64,000 nt of DNA from Bifidobacterium pullorum DSM 20433 (GCF_000771405.1 NZ_JDUI01000007.1:155213-219212); one strand, 5' to 3'; numbered from the stretch's first letter, positions 36,501 through 48,539 are shown. Made by a program: numbers and translations. Notes: a model not told the origin generated them from the sequence alone.

Positions 36501-36579
36501 ATCCTCTCCTTCAACGCGCCTCGGCGCCATCCTTCGATGGCGTCACGCCACCAGTCTAGCCCGTCCGCCGAACGTAATG

Positions 36580-37017
36580 TCAGGAGATAACGGCGGATTT
36601 GGTGAAGAAGACCAGACGGAATTTGCCGATCATAATCTCGTCGCCGTTGCGCAGCACGGCGCGGTCGACCCGCTGACGGTTGACATACGTGCCGTTCAGG
36701 CTGCCGGAATCGATGACGGTGAATTCCCCGTTCGCACGGACGAACACCGCATGGGCGCGGGACACGGTGGAGTCGTCGAGCAGGATATCGGCGTGGGCGT
36801 CACGTCCGACCGTCACCTTGTCCTCGTCGAGCAGGTATCGGGAGCCGGACACCGCTCCCCTGGTCGAGATCAGCAGCGCCGTGCCGTCGGAAAGCCTGGC
36901 GATGGTGTCGAGATCCTCCTGGGTCAGCGGACGGTCTCCGGTGGATGTCACAGGGATGGTAATGGCGGGCAGGCCAATGATGGTCGTCTCGCCTGCGCTT
37001 GGAATCGGTTCAGTCAT
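36580..37017 (-). CDS. FHA-domain protein, GarA/OdhI-like
   Basis: A 145-residue protein. Near the N-terminus ETTIIG resembles the ETTSVF phospho-threonine motif of GarA/OdhI, phosphorylated by Ser/Thr kinases. The FHA domain follows: KVTVGRDAHADILLDDSTVSRAHA (core R and S) and SLNGTYVN. In mycobacteria and corynebacteria this protein binds and controls 2-oxoglutarate dehydrogenase and glutamate dehydrogenase. Its role in a genus without a complete TCA cycle is open. The gene starts five bases after the DUF881 stop. Confidence 0.9.
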   Translation of the reverse strand: MTEPIPSAGETTIIGLPAITIPVTSTGDRPLTQEDLDTIARLSDGTALLISTRGAVSGSRYLLDEDKVTVGRDAHADILLDDSTVSRAHAVFVRANGEFTVIDSGSLNGTYVNRQRVDRAVLRNGDEIMIGKFRLVFFTKSAVIS

Positions 37018-37022
37018 ACAGG

Positions 37023-37850
37023 CTATTCTACAGTCTTCGCGTACTGATATTGCGGAACCTCGGCAACCTCATCGATTCGCACACGGTCCGAGGCGTTCAC
37101 GGTCACCTCGGCGCCGAATTTCACCTTGAGGCGGGACCCGACGCCACCCGCGATGTTGACCGCGTTCTGCAGGTTCTGCGGATCGCCGATCGCCTTGATG
37201 ACATAGGGGCTGCTCAGTTCGACGTCATCGCAGATCAGACCGTTCTCGCCGTCGGCGATATAGGTCTGCGTGATGACGCGCACGTTGTTGATGGCGATGA
37301 CCTCGGCGCCGGCGTTGCGCAGCTCCTCGATCAGGCTGAACATCGTGGACGCTTCCACCGCCTCGATCGATCCGTGGGAGATGGAGATGGTCACGCCCTC
37401 ACCCTCGGCGGGCAGACGGCCGGAGAGGATGCCGCTGGTCTCCTCGTTCTGCTGCGCGATGCGCTGGGCCTCCTGCTGCTTGTCCGCAGCGTCCTGCAGC
37501 GAGTTGAGCTGGGCCTGCAGTTCGTTACGACGCTGTTCCTGCAGCTGGACCTGATTGCTGGTCTCGGAGATGAGGCGCGTGAGCTCCTCCTCGCTCATCG
37601 TCTCATAGGTGGACCGCGTGTTGTTCAGCTGGATCACATAGCCGTATCCGAGCAACGCGCACAGCACGACGATGAAGATGTTGGTGATCACACGGGCCCT
37701 GCTGCGGTTGGCGTCCAGGGAGACACGCTTCGGCTTGCGCCCCACGACCGGGAACGACCCGGTCTCGACCCGGTCGTTCTCCTTGTCCTTGGCGTGCTGT
37801 TTGTGCAGACGACTGAGCGTGTCGTCGACTTCGGGCTTGTGGACGGCCAT
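37023..37850 (-). CDS. DUF881 family membrane protein (first of two)
   Basis: A 275-residue protein: basic cytoplasmic N-terminus, one membrane helix (IVLCALLGYGYVIQL), a coiled-coil with Gln-rich heptads (TSNQVQLQEQRRNELQAQLN), then the DUF881 domain (EGVTISISHGSIEAVEAST ... INNVRVITQTYIADGENG). Function unknown, perhaps cell envelope or division. ATG at 37850 follows CAGGAGCTG. Together with Sbp and the second DUF881 gene it forms an actinobacterial conserved block. Confidence 0.88.
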   Translation of the reverse strand: MAVHKPEVDDTLSRLHKQHAKDKENDRVETGSFPVVGRKPKRVSLDANRSRARVITNIFIVVLCALLGYGYVIQLNNTRSTYETMSEEELTRLISETSNQVQLQEQRRNELQAQLNSLQDAADKQQEAQRIAQQNEETSGILSGRLPAEGEGVTISISHGSIEAVEASTMFSLIEELRNAGAEVIAINNVRVITQTYIADGENGLICDDVELSSPYVIKAIGDPQNLQNAVNIAGGVGSRLKVKFGAEVTVNASDRVRIDEVAEVPQYQYAKTVE

Positions 37851-37852
37851 GG

Positions 37853-38185
37853 TCAGCTCCTGAAGATGAAGCGGCGGATGGCCGATACGTTCGAGAAGAT
37901 GCGGATGCCCAACACCACGATGACCGCGGTCTGCAGCTGCGAGCCGACGCCCAGCTGGTTGCCGAGCACCACAAGCAGCGTGGCGGTGATCACATTGGTG
38001 AAGAACGAGATCACGAACACCTTATCCGAGAAGCTTCTCTGGAAGTAGGCCCTGGCGGCGCCCAGCAGCGCGTCGAGAGCAGCGACCACCATGATCGGCA
38101 GATACGGCTGGAGGAAAACCGGGATGTCCGGTCTGACGAAGATGCCGACCACCACGCCGATGATCAATCCCAACACCGCTGCCAT
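37853..38185 (-). CDS. Small basic protein Sbp (DUF1290)
   Basis: A 110-residue membrane protein of four hydrophobic helices (VLGLIIGVVVGIFVRPDIP; MVVAALDALLGAARAY; VFVISFFTNVITATLLVVL) with a basic tail, the DUF1290 family related to Bacillus Sbp. Two adjacent ATGs exist (38188 overlaps the upstream stop as ATGA, 38185 has better AAGGAG spacing); I use the second. Confidence 0.87.
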   Translation of the reverse strand: MAAVLGLIIGVVVGIFVRPDIPVFLQPYLPIMVVAALDALLGAARAYFQRSFSDKVFVISFFTNVITATLLVVLGNQLGVGSQLQTAVIVVLGIRIFSNVSAIRRFIFRS

Positions 38186-39144
38186 CATTCACTCCTTCTT
38201 GCATGGGCCACATCACCGGATACGGCCGCTTCCAGTCTAATCGAATCGGATTTCGCCACCTGCGGATAGATGCCGGATTCCGCATAGGATTCATACAGCA
38301 TCGGCTGTCGTTCGGCGCTCACCGCATCGGCCAACGTGTTCCTGTTGCCGATCGCCTTGATGACGTAGGGGCTTTCGATGGAGTTGATGCCGATCAGAAT
38401 CGTCTGCCCGGCGGTGCGGATCGAGGTCTGCATGCCCAGCCGGTAGTCGTTGACGGCAATCGCCTCGGCCCCTGACTGCCACAGCAGGTTCACGAGCTGC
38501 TGCAGGTCCGCGTCGGTCACCACACGAATCTGGTTGCCTGACGTCTCCCGCGGCAACGCGCCATCGGCGGCGATCGGATCGGCCAGTGTCAGGGTGATCC
38601 CCTCCCCCTCGACAGGTATCATGCCGCTGGTCATCTCGTCCTGGATCTGCGTCTCGCTCTGCTGGAAATCGGCCATCTCACGGGAGACCTCGTCAATCCG
38701 GCTGCGCAGGTCGTTGATCTCGTCGGCCAGCGATTCCGCCTGCTCGGTCTGGTTCTCCAGCTCGGCAGCCCAGCTCTGCCGGACGGCGCGACGGGGATCG
38801 GTGTGCAGCCGCTGCACGAACAGCGATCCCGCGAATCCTACGGCCACGCAGGTCAGGAACACGACCACACGCGTCACCCAGGTCACCACGGGAGATGATG
38901 GCCGTCTGGTCAGGCGGGAGTCCATGAACAGCGGATCCATCGGACGATTGGTCAGGTCGTCGATCAGACGGAGCGCGTCATCGTTGAGATGACGCCGATG
39001 CCCCCTGGCGGCGACCTCTTCGGCGGCATCGGTGGCATGCTGCGATGTCAGCCCCGCGAACGAGGACGAGAACACCGCACGGCGGCGTACCGGCTGGTTC
39101 TCCTGCGACACCGGGAACGACCGGGGCTGATCAAAAACCGGCAT
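38185..39144 (-). CDS. DUF881 family membrane protein (second copy)
   Basis: A 319-residue relative of the gene at 37023: long N-terminal cytoplasmic segment, one membrane helix (VVVFLTCVAVGFAGSLFV), coiled-coil (ENQTEQAESLADEINDLRSR), and the DUF881 domain (EGITLTLADPIAADG; VNDYRLGMQTSIRTAGQTIL; SPYVIKAIGNRNTLADAV). The two genes flank Sbp, probably by ancient duplication. ATG at 39144 lies close behind the PgsA stop. It runs as one operon with its neighbours. Confidence 0.88.
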   Translation of the reverse strand: MPVFDQPRSFPVSQENQPVRRRAVFSSSFAGLTSQHATDAAEEVAARGHRRHLNDDALRLIDDLTNRPMDPLFMDSRLTRRPSSPVVTWVTRVVVFLTCVAVGFAGSLFVQRLHTDPRRAVRQSWAAELENQTEQAESLADEINDLRSRIDEVSREMADFQQSETQIQDEMTSGMIPVEGEGITLTLADPIAADGALPRETSGNQIRVVTDADLQQLVNLLWQSGAEAIAVNDYRLGMQTSIRTAGQTILIGINSIESPYVIKAIGNRNTLADAVSAERQPMLYESYAESGIYPQVAKSDSIRLEAAVSGDVAHARRSE

Positions 39145-39147
39145 CGA

Positions 39148-39747
39148 TCACCGGTCCCGCCTGAGCAGTTCGAATCCCTGGCGGTAGTAGATGATGCCCG
39201 CCAGCCAATACAGCGCCACGCCCCAGATGCCGGCGGACAACGCGGCCAGGTGGAGCAACTCCATGGCCGGGGTCTGCCAGATATCCGCCACGATCAGCGC
39301 CACAATCGACATCATCAGCATCGCGGTGCCGGCCTTGCCGACGAAATGGACCGGCAACGGACCGTAATCGTGCTGGGCCAGCACCAGGATCAGCACCGCC
39401 ATCAGCACATCGCGCAGACCGACGATGATGAGCATCCACCAGGGGATGATGCCGGCCACGCCCAGGGCGAGGATGCTGCAGAAGATCAGCAGCCGGTCGG
39501 CTATCGGATCGAGGATCTGGCCGATCTTGCTCACCTGGTTGAACGATCTGGCGATGATGCCGTCAAGGCTGTCCGATACCGATGAGATGGCCAGCACGAT
39601 CAGTGCGGTGATCATCTCATGCCTCGAGACCAACATCGCGATGAAGGGAATCGAGATGATCCTCAGCACGCTGATCATGTTGGGGATGGTGAAGATCACA
39701 TCCCTGGCCTCAGGACTGTACTGCGCGTCGGTGTTGTGATTGCTCAT
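39148..39747 (-). CDS. CDP-alcohol phosphatidyltransferase, PgsA-like
   Basis: A 199-residue membrane enzyme with the full motif DGIIARSFNQVSKIGQILD then PIAD, matching DG-x2-AR-x8-G-x3-D-x3-D. The opening TIPNMISVLRIISIPFI is typical of PgsA (phosphatidylglycerophosphate synthase). It heads the block with DUF881, Sbp and FHA genes. Distinct from the PIP synthase-like protein at 11235. The alcohol acceptor is inferred from family resemblance. Confidence 0.88.
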   Translation of the reverse strand: MSNHNTDAQYSPEARDVIFTIPNMISVLRIISIPFIAMLVSRHEMITALIVLAISSVSDSLDGIIARSFNQVSKIGQILDPIADRLLIFCSILALGVAGIIPWWMLIIVGLRDVLMAVLILVLAQHDYGPLPVHFVGKAGTAMLMMSIVALIVADIWQTPAMELLHLAALSAGIWGVALYWLAGIIYYRQGFELLRRDR

Positions 39748-39762
39748 GGACTCCCGTACCGT

Positions 39763-40614
39763 TTACATCCTCGAAGCCTGCAACGCCGTCACGATGATCG
39801 CCCGCGCTCCCACGGCATACAGTTTATCCATCAGGCGGTTGACCTGAGCCTTGGGGACCATGACGCGCACGGCCGCCCACTGCTTGTCGTGCAGCGGGGA
39901 GATCGTCGGGCTTTCGAATCCGGGGGTGATGGACACGGCGGCGGACACCTTTTCCACCGGAATGTCGAAATCCATCAGCACGTACCTGCGCGCGGTCAGC
40001 ACACCCTGCAGGCGCCGGCCCAGCACGGTCAGACGTTCGTCATCGGCCTCGAGCCTCGGGGAACGGATCAGGATGGCCTCCGAGTGCAGGATCGGATCGC
40101 CGAACACCCGCAGCCCCGCGTTGCGCAACGTGGTGCCGGTGGACACCACGTCGGCGATCAGGTCGGCCACGCCCAGCTGCACCGACGATTCGACGGCGCC
40201 GTCCAGATGGATGATGTCGGCGTGGACGCCGTGCTCCGTCAGATAGTCGGAGACCAGCTTGTCGTAGGAGCTGGCCACGCGCTTGCCGTCGATATCGGCC
40301 AGTGCCTCGATCGGCGACTCGTTGGGGGCCGCGAAACGGAACGTCGATTCGCCGAAGCCCAACGGCATGTGCTCGATGGCCTGGGTGCCCGAGTTGAGCA
40401 GCAGATCGCGGCCGGTGATGCCGACATCGATCGTGCCGCTGCCCACGTACACCGCGATATCCAGCGGGCGCAGGTAGAACAGTTCGATCTCGTTCTCCGG
40501 GTCCTCGACCACCAGCTGACGGGGATTGCTTCTGAGCCGGTATCCGGCCTCGGAAAGCATCGTCCACGCCGGTTCGGACAACATGCCCTTGTTGGGCACG
40601 GCAATTCTCAGCAT
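39763..40614 (-). CDS. hisG: ATP phosphoribosyltransferase
   Basis: A 283-residue long-form HisG, the first enzyme of histidine synthesis (ATP plus PRPP). It opens with [17 protein letters not shown]; the PRPP loop is VSTGTTLR, and the C-terminal ACT-like allosteric domain is present. Start at the ATG at 40614, after AAGGAGAAGTC; the frame is open upstream. It follows hisE on the same strand. Confidence 0.95.
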   Translation of the reverse strand: MLRIAVPNKGMLSEPAWTMLSEAGYRLRSNPRQLVVEDPENEIELFYLRPLDIAVYVGSGTIDVGITGRDLLLNSGTQAIEHMPLGFGESTFRFAAPNESPIEALADIDGKRVASSYDKLVSDYLTEHGVHADIIHLDGAVESSVQLGVADLIADVVSTGTTLRNAGLRVFGDPILHSEAILIRSPRLEADDERLTVLGRRLQGVLTARRYVLMDFDIPVEKVSAAVSITPGFESPTISPLHDKQWAAVRVMVPKAQVNRLMDKLYAVGARAIIVTALQASRM

Positions 40615-40652
40615 GACTTCTCCTTGAAAAGACAAACGGGACTGGGCGGCGG

Positions 40653-40916
40653 TCACAGATGCCGGTAGACGTCCTCGAGCGTGATGCCGCGGTCGATCAT
40701 CATGACCTGCAGATGGTACAGCAGCTGGCTCATCTCCTCGGCGGTGCGATCGGCACCCTCGTATTCCGCGGCGATCCAGGTCTCGCCGGCCTCCTCGACG
40801 ATCTTCTTGCCGATGAAATGCGTGCCCTTGTCCAGCTCCTCGACGGTCAGGGACCCCTCCGGCCGCGTGGCGGCCTTCTCGCTCAGCTCGGCGAACAGCG
40901 ATTCAAACGTCTTCAT
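40653..40916 (-). CDS. hisE: Phosphoribosyl-ATP diphosphatase
   Basis: An 87-residue MazG-like enzyme, second step of histidine synthesis. The motif [18 protein letters not shown] and [13 protein letters not shown] are conserved. The start ATG at 40916 follows AAAGGTGCTG. hisG follows after 38 bases, hisI lies further right, fused in no case. Confidence 0.95.
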   Translation of the reverse strand: MKTFESLFAELSEKAATRPEGSLTVEELDKGTHFIGKKIVEEAGETWIAAEYEGADRTAEEMSQLLYHLQVMMIDRGITLEDVYRHL

Positions 40917-40933
40917 ATGGAATACAGCACCTT

Positions 40934-41599
40934 TCAGGCCTTGAACGCGGCGGCGGCCTCGTCACGGATGGCATCGATGGCCGCGGCGGGATCCTCGGCG
41001 CCATACACCGCCGAGCCGGCCACCAGCACATCGGCGCCGGCTTCGGCCACAATATGCGCGGTCTTGGGGCTCACGCCGCCATCGACCTGGATCTTCACGT
41101 CCAGACCGCGGCGGGTGATCTCGTCGCGCAGACGACGCACCTTGCCCATCTGGTTGTCCAGGAACTTCTGGCCGCCGAATCCGGGCTCGACGGTCATGAT
41201 CAGAATCATGTCGAATTCGTCGAGGATGTCGAAGATCGGCTCCACCGGTTCGGCCGGGCGCACGGCGAAGCAGGCCTTGCAGCCCATCTCGCGCAGCTGG
41301 CGGGCCAGACGCACCGGGGCATGGGTGGCCCCCATATGGAAACTGACCGAAGCGGCGCCGAGCTTGGCGTATTCAGGTGCCCAACGGTCCGGGTCCTCGA
41401 TCATCAGATGCACGTCGACCGGCAGGTCGGTGACCTCGCAGATGCGCTTGACGATCGGTTCGCCGAGCGTCAGGTTGGGCACGAAATGATGATCCATCAC
41501 ATCGACGTGAACGAGATCGGCGTTCGCGATCGCCTTGAGGTCACGCTCGAGATTGCAGAAATCGGCGGACAGGATGCTGGGTGCGATTTGAATGCTCAT
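40934..41599 (-). CDS. rpe: Ribulose-phosphate 3-epimerase
   Basis: A 221-residue TIM barrel interconverting ribulose-5-P and xylulose-5-P, which feeds the bifid shunt and [33 protein letters not shown] and [12 protein letters not shown] are diagnostic. ATG at 41599 is taken over the longer frame running into lgt. It precedes hisE by 17 bases. Confidence 0.96.
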   Translation of the reverse strand: MSIQIAPSILSADFCNLERDLKAIANADLVHVDVMDHHFVPNLTLGEPIVKRICEVTDLPVDVHLMIEDPDRWAPEYAKLGAASVSFHMGATHAPVRLARQLREMGCKACFAVRPAEPVEPIFDILDEFDMILIMTVEPGFGGQKFLDNQMGKVRRLRDEITRRGLDVKIQVDGGVSPKTAHIVAEAGADVLVAGSAVYGAEDPAAAIDAIRDEAAAAFKA

Positions 41600-41651
41600 G
41601 ATACCTACTCTATCTTTCTTTTGCGACGTTATGACCGAGTTTAGCCGAGTG

Positions 41652-42614
41652 TCACGCAACATTGTCCGGGTGTTCCGTTTCCGCCGTCGGTTCGGCGGAT
41701 TCGGGCGACCCGACCGTTTCGACCGGTTCGGCGGACTCGGCCGAATCGATCGGCTCGACAGGTTCCGGATGCGGGGCCTGCCCGGCCTGTTCGGATGCGG
41801 TGACCGCGGCCAGGCGTTCCCGCAGCGGTTCCGGGGCGGAACCGACGCGCTGCACGGCGACGAATGCGATGACACCGCAGATGAATACCGCGATGGACAC
41901 CCACACGTTGATCCGCACGCCCAGGAACGTATGGGCGTAATCGATGCGCAGGGCCTCGATCCATGTGCGGCCGGCCGTGTACCACATCACGTAGATCGTC
42001 AGCAATGAGCCGGCCTTGAGCACGCCGGCCGCCTTGCGTCCAATCCAGATGATGAGGGCCGCGCCGATCAGGTTCCAGATCAGCTCATAGAGGAACGTGG
42101 GATGGTACAACACGTCGGATCCGTCGATTTGGAGCCCCCACGGCAGCGTGGTCTCGCCGCCGTACAGCTCCTGGTTGAACCAGTTGCCCAAGCGTCCGAT
42201 GGCCTGCGCCACCAGCAGCGCCGGGGCCACGGCATCGGCCAGCAACGCCATCGGGTAATGCTTGTGCCGGCACCAGCCCCAAGCGGCCAGCGCGCCGAAC
42301 AGGATGCCTCCCCAGATGCCCAGGCCGCCGTTCCAGATGCGTATCATCTCCATCGGGTCGCCATCCGGGCCGAAGAACCGTTCCGGCGTGGTGATGATGT
42401 GGTACAGGCGTGCGCCGACGATGCCCGCCAGTACCGAGACGATGGCGATGTCAAGAATCTGGTCGGAGTCGCCGCCGACCCGTTTCCAGCGCACCGTGGT
42501 CATGGCCACGGCGGCGATGATGCCCGCCAGGATGCACAACGCATAGATGTGGATGGTTAGCGGGCCGATCTCGAAGGTGGAGATCGACGGCGAAGGAATC
42601 GAAGCTAGTGTCAT
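41652..42614 (-). CDS. lgt: Prolipoprotein diacylglyceryl transferase
   Basis: A 320-residue membrane enzyme attaching diacylglycerol to lipobox cysteines. [14 protein letters not shown] is the Lgt signature and [11 protein letters not shown] is also conserved. The C-terminal 70 residues are an extended acidic tail rich in PVE/SAE repeats. I use the ATG at 42614 ([10 protein letters not shown]); a GTG at 42644 would overlap the trpA stop as GTGA. The trpA-lgt linkage is common in actinobacteria. Confidence 0.93.
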   Translation of the reverse strand: MTLASIPSPSISTFEIGPLTIHIYALCILAGIIAAVAMTTVRWKRVGGDSDQILDIAIVSVLAGIVGARLYHIITTPERFFGPDGDPMEMIRIWNGGLGIWGGILFGALAAWGWCRHKHYPMALLADAVAPALLVAQAIGRLGNWFNQELYGGETTLPWGLQIDGSDVLYHPTFLYELIWNLIGAALIIWIGRKAAGVLKAGSLLTIYVMWYTAGRTWIEALRIDYAHTFLGVRINVWVSIAVFICGVIAFVAVQRVGSAPEPLRERLAAVTASEQAGQAPHPEPVEPIDSAESAEPVETVGSPESAEPTAETEHPDNVA

Positions 42615-42640
42615 AGTCCCTGATGGTAGTACGGAATCGC

Positions 42641-43516
42641 TCACTTTCGGGCGTTATGCACGCCTTCGGCCAACGATTCTGTTTTGGCGGCCAGCGCGTC
42701 CAGCCCTTCCCGTACATCGCGTGCGGCGCGACGGGTGTCGTCCAACAGGGTGTGCACCAACGCCGAGCCGATGATCACGCCATCGGCGTAGCGTCCCACG
42801 GTGCGCGCCTGTTCGGGCGTGGAAACCCCGATGCCGACGCACACGTTCCTGGCTCCGGCGCGGCGCGTACGCTCCACCAGCACCTCGGGGGACGAGGAGA
42901 GCGTATCCCGCTCCCCCGTGACACCCATACGCGAGGCCGCATAGATGAAGCCGCGCGCGTTGAGTGCGGCGTTCGCCAGACGCTCGTCGCTGGAATCCGG
43001 GGATACCAGGAAGATGCGGTCCAGTCCATGCCGTTCCGAGGCCTCGATCCATTCGCCGGCCTCGTCGGGAATCAGATCCGGCGTGATGATGCCGGCGCCG
43101 CCGGCGTTCTCCAGATCGCGGGCGAAGCGCTCCACGCCGTAATGGAAGACCACGTTCCAGTAGCTCATGATCAGCGGCACGCCGCCGGCGTTCGCCACGG
43201 TCTCGACCGCACGGAACACGCCGGCCATGCGCTCGCCGTTGTCCAACGCCACCTGCGAGGCGGCCTGGATGACCGGGCCGTCCATCACCGGATCGGTGTA
43301 GGGCAGGCCGATCTCCACCGCGTCGACGCCGTGCGTGACCATCGTGCGCAGCGCGTCATGGGTGGTTTCGGGATCCGGGAACCCGTACGGCATGTAGCCG
43401 ATGAAGGCGGGGCGGTTCTGCGCGCGGAACGCGTCGAACATGGCCTCGCTGGGGCTGGGACGGCGGCTGAGGCCCAACGGCTGCGGAGCGGTGGCCTGCG
43501 CTGTTGTCTGAGTCAT
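42641..43516 (-). CDS. trpA: Tryptophan synthase subunit alpha
   Basis: A 291-residue TIM barrel that cleaves indoleglycerol phosphate. FIGYMPYGFPDPETT and VDAVEIGLPYTDPVMDGPVIQ hold the catalytic Glu and Asp. The second and third motifs (GIITPDLIPDEAGEW, GFIYAASRMGVTG) follow. ATG at 43516 follows GAGGTGAAC. It is translated right after the TrpC-TrpB fusion, whose product provides the beta subunit. Confidence 0.95.
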   Translation of the reverse strand: MTQTTAQATAPQPLGLSRRPSPSEAMFDAFRAQNRPAFIGYMPYGFPDPETTHDALRTMVTHGVDAVEIGLPYTDPVMDGPVIQAASQVALDNGERMAGVFRAVETVANAGGVPLIMSYWNVVFHYGVERFARDLENAGGAGIITPDLIPDEAGEWIEASERHGLDRIFLVSPDSSDERLANAALNARGFIYAASRMGVTGERDTLSSSPEVLVERTRRAGARNVCVGIGVSTPEQARTVGRYADGVIIGSALVHTLLDDTRRAARDVREGLDALAAKTESLAEGVHNARK

Positions 43517-43532
43517 CTTGTTCACCTCTGTC

Positions 43533-45623
<2,091 letters not shown>

Positions 45624-45828
45624 GGGTTCTCCTTGGTTGAGTGGTTGGGTACCGCACACTGTAGCGAACTCATGCGGGAAAACTCCTCGACCGTCTTGCT
45701 ATGCGGCTAAAGGAGCCCCGGAACAGATTGACTATCTCATAAGGTGAGACTGATCGGACCGGTAAGACCAGCGAAAACAGCAAAACCGGCAGGACTTGCG
45801 AAAACGAAGCGAACAGCGGGATGAGCTG
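45624..45828. other. Interval between trpCB and hisI
   Basis: About 200 bases that must carry the trpCB promoter. It contains a small inverted repeat (TCTCA...TGAGA around 45735-45748). I see no leader peptide rich in tryptophan codons and no attenuator. Usually trpE sits between hisI and trpC in actinobacteria; it is missing here. Confidence 0.5.
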
Positions 45829-46260
45829 TCAGCGCTCGTCGTCCGCCGGCTCGTCCGCGCAATCCAGTTCCTCCGGGCGCACGCCCACCACCACAGGGAG
45901 CCTGCCGCCTTCGTCGAAGCAGGAACGCTTGCCGGTATGGCAGGCCGCGCCCACCTGGTCCACCTGCACCAGCAGCGCGTCGCCGTCGCAGTCCAACGCC
46001 ACCGACTTCACATACTGGACGTGCCCGGAGGTATCGCCCTTGCGCCAGTATTCCCGGCGCGAACGCGACCAGAAGGTCACACGCCCCGACGTCAGCGTGC
46101 GGCGCAGCGCCTCGTCGTCCATATAGCCGACCATCAGCACCTCATGGGTGTCGTACTGCTGGATGACGGCCGCGACCAGCCCCTTATCGTCATGTTTGAG
46201 CCGCTGCGCGATGCGCGAATCCAATGTGACGTCGTTATCGTACCGTTCGGTCGGATGCAT
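45829..46260 (-). CDS. hisI: Phosphoribosyl-AMP cyclohydrolase
   Basis: A 143-residue zinc enzyme of histidine synthesis. [35 protein letters not shown] and the Cys-bearing [16 protein letters not shown] are the family motifs. ATG at 46260. It lies just after hisF (36 bases) in the usual hisF-hisI pair. Confidence 0.95.
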   Translation of the reverse strand: MHPTERYDNDVTLDSRIAQRLKHDDKGLVAAVIQQYDTHEVLMVGYMDDEALRRTLTSGRVTFWSRSRREYWRKGDTSGHVQYVKSVALDCDGDALLVQVDQVGAACHTGKRSCFDEGGRLPVVVGVRPEELDCADEPADDER

Positions 46261-46295
46261 CTGAAATCTCCTCGGTTCCCTGTCGTACGTATCGT

Positions 46296-47066
46296 TCAGC
46301 GGACGGTGTATCCGGCGGCCCGCAGCGCCTCTTTCACGTCACCGATCTTCATCTTCCCGTAATGGAACACGGAAGCGGCCAGCACGGCGTCGGCCCCGGC
46401 CTCGATGGCCGGCGGAAAATCCTCCACCTTGCCCGCACCGCCGGAGGCGATGATCGGGATCGAGACCTCATGCCGGACGGCGCGGATCATCTCCAGGTCG
46501 AATCCGTGCTCGGTGCCGTCGGCATCCATCGAATTGAGCAGAATCTCCCCGGCGCCCAACTCCTCGGCGCGTTTGACCCACCAAATCGCATCGATGCCGG
46601 TGGACTTGCGGCCTCCCATCGTGGTGACCTCGAACCCGGATTGCGTATGCCGCTCCCCCTGTTCGCGGCGCGCGTCCACAGACAGCACCAGCACCTGGCT
46701 GCCGAAACGGTCGGCGATGCGGCTGATCAGACTCGGATCGTTGATGGCGGCGGTGTTGATGCCCACCTTGTCGGCGCCGCAGCGCAACAGCCGGTCCACG
46801 TCCTCGACGGACCGCACGCCGCCGCCCACCGTCAGCGGGATGAACAGCTGCTCGGCCGTACGGGTGACGATGTCATAGGTGGTCTGGCGGTTGGAGCTGG
46901 ATGCGGTGACGTCCAGGAACGTCAGCTCGTCAGCGCCCTGGCGATAGTATTCGGCGGCCAGTTCGACCGGATCGCCCGCATCGCGCAGGTTCTCGAAATG
47001 CACGCCTTTGACCACGCGCCCGGCATCGACGTCCAGGCAGGGAATGACTCGTACGGCCAATGACAT
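46296..47066 (-). CDS. hisF: Imidazole glycerol phosphate synthase cyclase subunit
   Basis: A 256-residue TIM barrel that works with His[19 protein letters not shown] and [11 protein letters not shown] hold the first Asp; [10 protein letters not shown] and the second barrel motif follow. ATG at 47066 (MSLAVRV) is preferred over the longer frame. hisH is not next to it. It belongs to the run downstream of rlmN. Confidence 0.95.
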   Translation of the reverse strand: MSLAVRVIPCLDVDAGRVVKGVHFENLRDAGDPVELAAEYYRQGADELTFLDVTASSSNRQTTYDIVTRTAEQLFIPLTVGGGVRSVEDVDRLLRCGADKVGINTAAINDPSLISRIADRFGSQVLVLSVDARREQGERHTQSGFEVTTMGGRKSTGIDAIWWVKRAEELGAGEILLNSMDADGTEHGFDLEMIRAVRHEVSIPIIASGGAGKVEDFPPAIEAGADAVLAASVFHYGKMKIGDVKEALRAAGYTVR

Positions 47067-47223
47067 CTGCTCTCCTCGCTCTCTGTGTGGGCCACGCCTG
47101 CAACCATGCGGCGGCTGTCCCGCCGGCACACCCAAGGGTAGCCGTTCGCCGGCGCGGCGCCGTCGTATGTTCCGTCAGGCGGAATGCGTTCCGGGCGTCT
47201 CGCGGGCCTCGCCGCCGATCGTT

Positions 47224-48417
47224 TCAGCCCTGGGATCCGCCCTCGCCGCCCGGCTGTCCTTTGGCAGCCAGCTGTCCACATGCGCCGTCGATGTCCTGAC
47301 CGCGCGTGTCACGCAAGGTGGCGGTGATGCCGGCGGCGTGCAGGATGTCCAGGAACCGCTGCTCGTCCTCGGGCTTGGACGCGGTCCAGCGCGACCCTTC
47401 GATCGGGTTGAGCGGAATCGGATTGACATGGGCCCAGTCGTCGCCGTAATGGTTCAGGCGCTTGGCCAGCAGACGGGCGTGCTCCGCCTGGTCGTTGATG
47501 CCGCGCATCAGCGCGTATTCGATGCTGACGCGACGCTTGGACGCCAGGAAGTAATCGTGTGCGGCGTCGAGCACCTGCGTGGTGTTGAACCGCTTGTTCA
47601 TCGGCACCAGTTCGTCGCGCAGCTCGTCGCTCGGGGCGTGCAGGGAGACGGCCAGACGCACGGGGATGCACTCCTCGGCGAGTTTGCGGATACCCGGCAC
47701 CACGCCCACCGTGGATACCGTGATGTTGCGCGCGGAGATGCCGAATCCCTCGGGCGGCATGGCGCTGATCTGCCGGACCGCACTCAGTACGGAACGGTAG
47801 TTGCCCATGGGCTCGCCCATGCCCATGAACACGATGTTGCTGAGCCTGCCGGGGCCTCCAGCCACCTCGCCGTCGCGCATGGCCTTGGCCGCCACGCGTA
47901 CCTGTTCGACGATCTCACCGGCCGACATGTTGCGGGTCAGGCCGAGTTTGCCGGTGGCGCAGAACGGGCAGCCCATGCCGCAGCCCACCTGGCTGGAGAT
48001 GCACAACGTGGTGCGGGAGGGGTACCGCATGAGCACGGATTCGATCAGCGAGCCGTCGAACAGCCGCCACAGGGTTTTGACGGTCATGCCTTCGTCCGCC
48101 ACCTGACGTGTGACCTCGGTGATCAGCTGCGGGAAGAACGCCTCGGCGGCCTCGGCCCGCTTGGCTGCCGGGAAATCGGTGAATTCGGCGGCATTGACAT
48201 CGAAATGACCATAGTAGTGGTTGGCCAGCTGCTTGACGCGGAACTTCGGCAGCCCCAGCTCCCCCGCCTTGGCGATCCGTTCCTCGGGCGTCATGTCGGC
48301 GAAATGGACCGGTGGCTTGCCGCGGCGCGCGTGGTCCTTGGCCAGCACGTCGCGGAACGGACCGGTGGTGCCGCCGGGGGTGATGCCGGTTTCGGGCATG
48401 TCATTCGAGTTCGTCAT
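47224..48417 (-). CDS. rlmN: 23S rRNA/tRNA adenine C2-methyltransferase RlmN
   Basis: A 397-residue radical SAM methyltransferase acting on A2503 and tRNA A37. The cluster motif CGMGCPFC (CxxxCxxC) is present, together with SGSxxSR-like NITVSTVGVVPGI, SLHAP and the C-terminal Cys in HAAGITATLRDTRGQDIDGACGQL. ATG at 48417 gives MTNSNDMPE; the frame is open upstream. Actinobacterial synteny with cdsA-frr-pyrH is kept. Confidence 0.95.
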   Translation of the reverse strand: MTNSNDMPETGITPGGTTGPFRDVLAKDHARRGKPPVHFADMTPEERIAKAGELGLPKFRVKQLANHYYGHFDVNAAEFTDFPAAKRAEAAEAFFPQLITEVTRQVADEGMTVKTLWRLFDGSLIESVLMRYPSRTTLCISSQVGCGMGCPFCATGKLGLTRNMSAGEIVEQVRVAAKAMRDGEVAGGPGRLSNIVFMGMGEPMGNYRSVLSAVRQISAMPPEGFGISARNITVSTVGVVPGIRKLAEECIPVRLAVSLHAPSDELRDELVPMNKRFNTTQVLDAAHDYFLASKRRVSIEYALMRGINDQAEHARLLAKRLNHYGDDWAHVNPIPLNPIEGSRWTASKPEDEQRFLDILHAAGITATLRDTRGQDIDGACGQLAAKGQPGGEGGSQG

Positions 48418-48468
48418 TTCCGTCACATCTCCGCACTCTCGCTCGAGCATTCCTACCCTATCAATAGC

Positions 48469-48492
48469 AAAAGCCCCGGAATGATCCGGGGC
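48469..48492 (-). terminator. Intrinsic terminator after cdsA
   Basis: On the - strand an 8-bp stem GCCCCGGA / TCCGGGGC, loop TCAT, then TTTTGC. It lies between cdsA and rlmN, so part of cdsA transcription stops before rlmN. Confidence 0.75.
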
Positions 48493-48539
48493 GGTCGCCA
48501 TGGAAACGGCATATGCCGTCCGTGTGGGCCTGTTGCGGA

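Noticed and set aside
45624..45828. Tryptophan attenuator before trpCB
   Set aside because: No short frame with paired tryptophan codons and no terminator hairpin is visible on the - strand.
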